Source of the DNA: Verrucomicrobiota bacterium
GTDB lineage: Bacteria > Verrucomicrobiota > Verrucomicrobiia > Limisphaerales > UBA1096
DNA: 17,131 bases
Direction of reading: 5' to 3'
Assembly (NCBI GenBank): GCA_003972865.1
Contig: QOAX01000294.1
Location: forward strand, 1-17,131
Each line of letters starts with the position of its first letter. Position 1 is the first letter of the stretch. The translations under genes and the position numbers were made by a program. The notes beneath the pieces were generated by a model. That model saw only the letters and a list, made by a program, of their open reading frames with translations, ran no database searches and was not told where the DNA came from. Shown here one piece after another: positions 14,260 through 17,131 of the stretch.

Positions 14260-15555
14260 ATGAATTTGATCCGATATACGGATTCCAGCTTCCCCGGCAA
14301 ACTGAACAAGCTCATCGCCGCCTCCAGCCTGTTTGAGCCGGCCATCGAGCAGCGTACCCGAAAAATCATTCGGGACGTCGAGCAGCACGGCGACAAGGCG
14401 CTGCTTCACTTCACGGAGAAGTTCGACGGGGCCAGGCTGGCCCCGGGCCAACTGAGTGTCGGCCCGACCGAGCGAGAGCAGGCTTGGCGCTCCACTGGCA
14501 GCCGAACCCGCAAGGCAATCCGCCTAGCCAAGGCCAATGTCACCTTTTTCGCGAAGCAGTCGTTGCGCAAAAACTGGCAGGCACGCAACCCGCAGGGCGG
14601 CGTGGTCGGGGAGAAGTTCGACCCGTTTCAGCGGGTCGGCGTGTACATCCCGGGCGGCACCGCGCCGCTGGCATCGACCGCGCTGATGACCGTCACCCTG
14701 GCCAGGGTCGCCGGATGCCGCGAAATCGTCGCCTGCACGCCGTGCGGCAGGGACGGCCGACTGAACCCCGCGCTGCTCGCCGCGCTTGGCCAAGCGGGCG
14801 CCACCGAGGTGTACCGCGTGGGCGGGGCGCAAGCCATTGCCGCGATGGCGTGCGGCACGAAAACCATACGCCCGGTCCAGAAAATCTTCGGCCCCGGCAA
14901 CGCCTATGTCGTCGCGGCCAAGCGGCTGCTGTTTGGCCGCGTCGCGATCGACCTGCTGCCCGGGCCCAGCGAGATGTTCATCCTCGCCGACGCGTCGGCC
15001 AACCCCAAGTTCGCCGCCGCCGACCTACTCGCCCAAGCCGAACACGGTTCCGGCCACGAGCGCGTTTGGCTCGCCAGCAATTCCAAAAAGCTCATCAGCG
15101 ATGTGCAGCGGGAGGTCGACCGCCAACTCCCCTCTTTGTCGCGCCGGAAGTTCATCGAGAAGGCACTCGGGAAAAACGGCTGGCTGATCCACGTTAAATC
15201 CATCAAAGACGGTATCGCGCTGGCCAACCGTATCGCGCCGGAGCATTGCGAATTGATGCTCCGCAGCCCCGGGCCGGCCGTGAAGGGGATTCTCACCGCC
15301 GGGGCAATCTTTGTCGGCCCGTGGTCGCCGACCGTCCTTGGCGACTACATGGCCGGTCCGAGTCACACGCTGCCGACCGGCGGCGCCGGGGCTTCGTTTG
15401 CCGGGTTGACCGTGGATCAGTTCCAGCGCCGTACCAGCGTGGTGAAATACAGCCGCCCCGCCCTGGCCAAGTCGATAGACACGCTCCGCACTTTCGCTGA
15501 GATGGAGGGGCTCGACGCCCACGGCCGATCTGCCGAGATTCGGCTCGACGATTGA
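14260..15555 (+). CDS. hisD: Histidinol dehydrogenase
   Basis: 431-residue zinc enzyme that carries out the last two steps of histidine biosynthesis, oxidising L-histidinol to L-histidine with two NAD. The whole family signature is present: VGVYIPGGTAPLASTALM (127-144), VGGAQAIAAMACGT (187-200), FGPGNAYVVAAKR (210-222), DLLPGPSEMFILAD (230-243). Zinc ligands align as Gln259, His262, Asp362 and His421, and the catalytic Glu328-His329 pair lies in APEHCELM. Length is normal. ATG 14260 starts the homologous region directly; the bases before it are pyrimidine-rich with no Shine-Dalgarno. hisC follows after 10 nt, so the pair forms a partial his operon. No hisG or hisB is visible in the window. 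One CTTGGCCAAG palindrome encodes Leu-Gly-Gln within it. Confidence 0.97.
   Translation: MNLIRYTDSSFPGKLNKLIAASSLFEPAIEQRTRKIIRDVEQHGDKALLHFTEKFDGARLAPGQLSVGPTEREQAWRSTGSRTRKAIRLAKANVTFFAKQSLRKNWQARNPQGGVVGEKFDPFQRVGVYIPGGTAPLASTALMTVTLARVAGCREIVACTPCGRDGRLNPALLAALGQAGATEVYRVGGAQAIAAMACGTKTIRPVQKIFGPGNAYVVAAKRLLFGRVAIDLLPGPSEMFILADASANPKFAAADLLAQAEHGSGHERVWLASNSKKLISDVQREVDRQLPSLSRRKFIEKALGKNGWLIHVKSIKDGIALANRIAPEHCELMLRSPGPAVKGILTAGAIFVGPWSPTVLGDYMAGPSHTLPTGGAGASFAGLTVDQFQRRTSVVKYSRPALAKSIDTLRTFAEMEGLDAHGRSAEIRLDD
14785..14794. repeat. CTTGGCCAAG palindrome, copy 7
   Basis: Exact copy inside hisD, extended to CGCTTGGCCAAGCG (14783-14796). It is read in a different frame from the copies above (Leu-Gly-Gln), so protein sequence alone does not explain it. 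Confidence 0.7.
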
Positions 15556-15565
15556 GCCCAAGCCC

Positions 15566-16696
15566 ATGACGGCCAAGCGCAAAGGCAACTCCCCGGAGCA
15601 ACTGATCCGCCCGCTGGTACGGAAGCTGCACGGCTATGTACCGGGCGAACAACCGAAAATTCCCGGACTCATCAAGCTCAACACCAACGAGAACCCTGCG
15701 CCGCCCTCGCCAAAAGTCATCCGCGCCATCCGATCGGCTGCCGACGGGCGCCTGCGCCTTTATCCCGACCCGACCGCCCAACCGCTGCGCGAGGCACTCG
15801 CCAAGTTCCACGGTTGCAAGCCGGAAAACATCATCGTAGGCAACGGCTCCGACGAACTGCTCGCCCTGGCCACTCGCGCATTCGTCGAACCGCGCCAGCG
15901 AGGCGCCCAAACCAAGCGGCAAGTCGCGAGGCAAACCATCCAGTACTTCACGCCAAGCTACTCGCTCTATCCCATCCTCGCCGACATACACGGTGCGCGG
16001 CGAAACCAAGTCAAACTGCCCGGCAGCTTCGAGTTGCCAGCCAACGATGCCCTGCGCGCGGACAACTGGAATTTCAGCGCGGCCCTGAGCTACATCACCA
16101 CGCCGAACGCCCCCAGCGGCCGTGGCTACCCGACGCGCGGTCTGGCCAAGCTCTGCGAGGAGCAAAAAGGCGTGACGATACTGGACGAGGCGTACGCCGA
16201 TTTTGCCGCCGAGAACGCGATGCGCCTGGCCAGGCGCCATCCCCATGTGCTTGTGTCCCGCACGTTCAGCAAGGCTTACTCGCTTTGCTTTCAGCGCGTG
16301 GGCTACTTCGTCGGCCACCCGGCACTTATCGGGGCGCTCGACAGGATGCGCGACAGCTACAACGTGAATGGCCTTGGCCAAGCAGCGGCACTGGCCACGC
16401 TCTCGGACATCGGCTATTACCGAAGGCAGTTTGAGCGCATCGTACGCTTGCGGGCCAGGACCACCGAGTCGCTCGAGGCGCTTGGCTTCGAGGTGCTGCC
16501 CAGCCAGGCCAACTTTATCTTCGCAAAACCGGCCGGCCTCACGGCAGCCGATTGGTTTCAGCAATTGCGGAAACGAAAAATCCTGACCCGTTGGTTTGAT
16601 TCTCCCAAGGCTCGGAATTGGTTGCGCATCACCATCGGCACCGAGGCCGAGATGGCCAGGTTTCTCACCGCGACAAAGTCCATCCTCAGGCAATGA
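15566..16696 (+). CDS. hisC: Histidinol-phosphate aminotransferase
   Basis: 376-residue fold-type I PLP aminotransferase that converts imidazole-acetol phosphate to histidinol phosphate with glutamate. KLNTNENPAPPSP (37-49), LRLYPDPT (63-70) and GNGSDELL (92-99) match HisC. PLP contacts are visible as Asn181 in TTPNAPSG, Asp207 and Tyr210 in LDEAYADF, and the Schiff-base Lys236 in SRTFSKAYSL. The stretch around residues 109-124 (PRQRGAQTKRQVARQT) is longer and more basic than I expect at that position. RTFSKAYSLCFQRVGYF differs from the commoner GLAGLRIGY form but keeps the Arg. The start lies 10 nt after hisD, and the stop overlaps the next ATG as ATGA, so translational coupling with both neighbours is likely. 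One CTTGGCCAAG palindrome encodes Leu-Gly-Gln. Confidence 0.95.
   Translation: MTAKRKGNSPEQLIRPLVRKLHGYVPGEQPKIPGLIKLNTNENPAPPSPKVIRAIRSAADGRLRLYPDPTAQPLREALAKFHGCKPENIIVGNGSDELLALATRAFVEPRQRGAQTKRQVARQTIQYFTPSYSLYPILADIHGARRNQVKLPGSFELPANDALRADNWNFSAALSYITTPNAPSGRGYPTRGLAKLCEEQKGVTILDEAYADFAAENAMRLARRHPHVLVSRTFSKAYSLCFQRVGYFVGHPALIGALDRMRDSYNVNGLGQAAALATLSDIGYYRRQFERIVRLRARTTESLEALGFEVLPSQANFIFAKPAGLTAADWFQQLRKRKILTRWFDSPKARNWLRITIGTEAEMARFLTATKSILRQ
16373..16382. repeat. CTTGGCCAAG palindrome, copy 8
   Basis: Exact copy inside hisC, read as Leu-Gly-Gln. The host motif GLGQA is also different from that around the copy in hisD. Confidence 0.7.
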
Positions 16697-17131
16697 ACGC
16701 GCTGACCGGCAAACTTCAGGCCTCACCGCTGCTGGCAAGGGTGCTACCATTTGCTGTATTCCTCGTGCTGACCGCTTTCCAGGGCAGCTTCGGGCCGGAG
16801 TCTCATTTCTGGGTGTACCTGGCCAAGTGCGTCGTCGGGGGCTGGCTGGTGTGGGTGACTTGGCCGCTGGTGTCCGAGATGCGCTGGGCAGTCAGTCTCG
16901 AGGCGCTGTTTGCCGGAATACTGGTTTTCATACTATGGGTGACTATGGACTCACTGTACCCAAAATTTTCCGCTTCGGATGACTCGTGGAATCTTCATAA
17001 GCACTTTGGTTCAGCTTCTGCAATGTTTTGGGTTTTTGCCGGTGTTCGGATTGCCGGCTCAACACTGTTGGTGCCGCTCCTCGAGGAGGTGTTCTACCGT
17101 TCCTTCCTGTACCGCTACATTCTGGCTCCGA
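16693..17131 (+). CDS. Exosortase-associated CAAX protease-related (CPBP) membrane protein, 3' truncated
   Basis: Only the first 146 residues lie in the window. Hydrophobic segments at about 14-30, 41-60, 71-87 and 109-130 suggest several membrane helices. The first catalytic motif of CPBP (Abi/CAAX-type) intramembrane metalloproteases follows as EEVFYR (131-136, EExxxR), then SFLYRYI. Sequence around FQGSFGPESHFWVYLAK, LYPKF and VPLLEEVFYRSFLYRY resembles, from memory, the CAAX prenyl protease-related family found in genomes with PEP-CTERM/exosortase sorting, whose likely role is in processing or membrane steps of that system. The ATG shares bases with the hisC stop (ATGA). Pairing with histidine genes is probably incidental, but coupling means it is made with them. 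The remaining catalytic histidines should lie just past the right edge. Confidence 0.85.
   Translation, partial: MNALTGKLQASPLLARVLPFAVFLVLTAFQGSFGPESHFWVYLAKCVVGGWLVWVTWPLVSEMRWAVSLEALFAGILVFILWVTMDSLYPKFSASDDSWNLHKHFGSASAMFWVFAGVRIAGSTLLVPLLEEVFYRSFLYRYILAP

Noticed and set aside
16693..16696. hisC and CAAX protease read as a fusion or frameshift
   Set aside because: The ATGA overlap is a normal coupled stop/start, and both proteins have proper ends.
15293..16750. 485-codon minus-strand frame opposite the end of hisD and all of hisC
   Set aside because: Antisense to two confident histidine genes and without recognisable domains.
1..17131. CRISPR array, tRNA/rRNA, insertion sequence or prophage
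   Set aside because: I saw no regularly spaced repeats, cloverleaf or rRNA sequence, transposase, integrase or phage structural motifs on either strand.

Overview
The window is GC-rich, densely coded chromosomal DNA from a Gram-negative-type bacterium. My best guess is Verrucomicrobiota or a nearby PVC-group lineage. This is inferred from the gene mix: PilB/PilT, a large SNF2 ATPase, a BadF-type kinase, sugar-acid enzymes, a sulfotransferase, and a CAAX protease-like protein of the kind that accompanies exosortase systems. Few genes have a recognisable Shine-Dalgarno sequence. There is no rRNA marker, so the assignment is tentative. I see no rRNA, tRNA, CRISPR, prophage or insertion sequence; the region looks like ordinary core and metabolic genome.

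Layout. (1) 1-2503, minus strand: pilB then pilT (cut by the left edge), the extension and retraction ATPases of type IV pili. (2) 2797-3795, plus: a BadF/N-acetylglucosamine-kinase-type sugar kinase, divergent from pilB. (3) 3833-4006, minus: a small charged 57-residue protein, convergent with the kinase, followed upstream by about 315 bp without a clear gene. (4) 4322-7571, minus: an IlvD/Edd-family sugar-acid dehydratase, RNase PH (rph) and a histidine-phosphatase-family protein, closely spaced and perhaps one transcript. (5) 7803-10793, plus: an SDR dehydrogenase, a sulfotransferase and a DUF1214 protein, tightly packed (10-nt gap, then an ATGA overlap). The SDR and the dehydratase are divergent and together suggest non-phosphorylative oxidation of a sugar to a 2-keto-3-deoxy acid. 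(6) 10824-14093, minus: a 1089-residue SNF2-family ATPase. (7) 14260-17131, plus: hisD, hisC and a truncated exosortase-associated CPBP/CAAX protease homologue whose start codon overlaps the hisC stop.

The most unusual signal is not a gene. The palindrome CTTGGCCAAG occurs eight times exactly, and its TTGGCCAA core ten times, where base composition predicts well under one. It falls in genes in more than one reading frame and in three of the intergenic gaps, which also carry many CTTGG/CCAAG half-words. It behaves like a highly iterated palindrome, comparable in kind to cyanobacterial HIP1 but with a different word. Two perfect hairpins with 3-nt loops also sit side by side in the dehydratase/SDR divergent gap. 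The SDR-sulfotransferase-DUF1214 cassette is the best candidate for an undescribed enzymatic function. I found no evidence of a new defence or mobile system.
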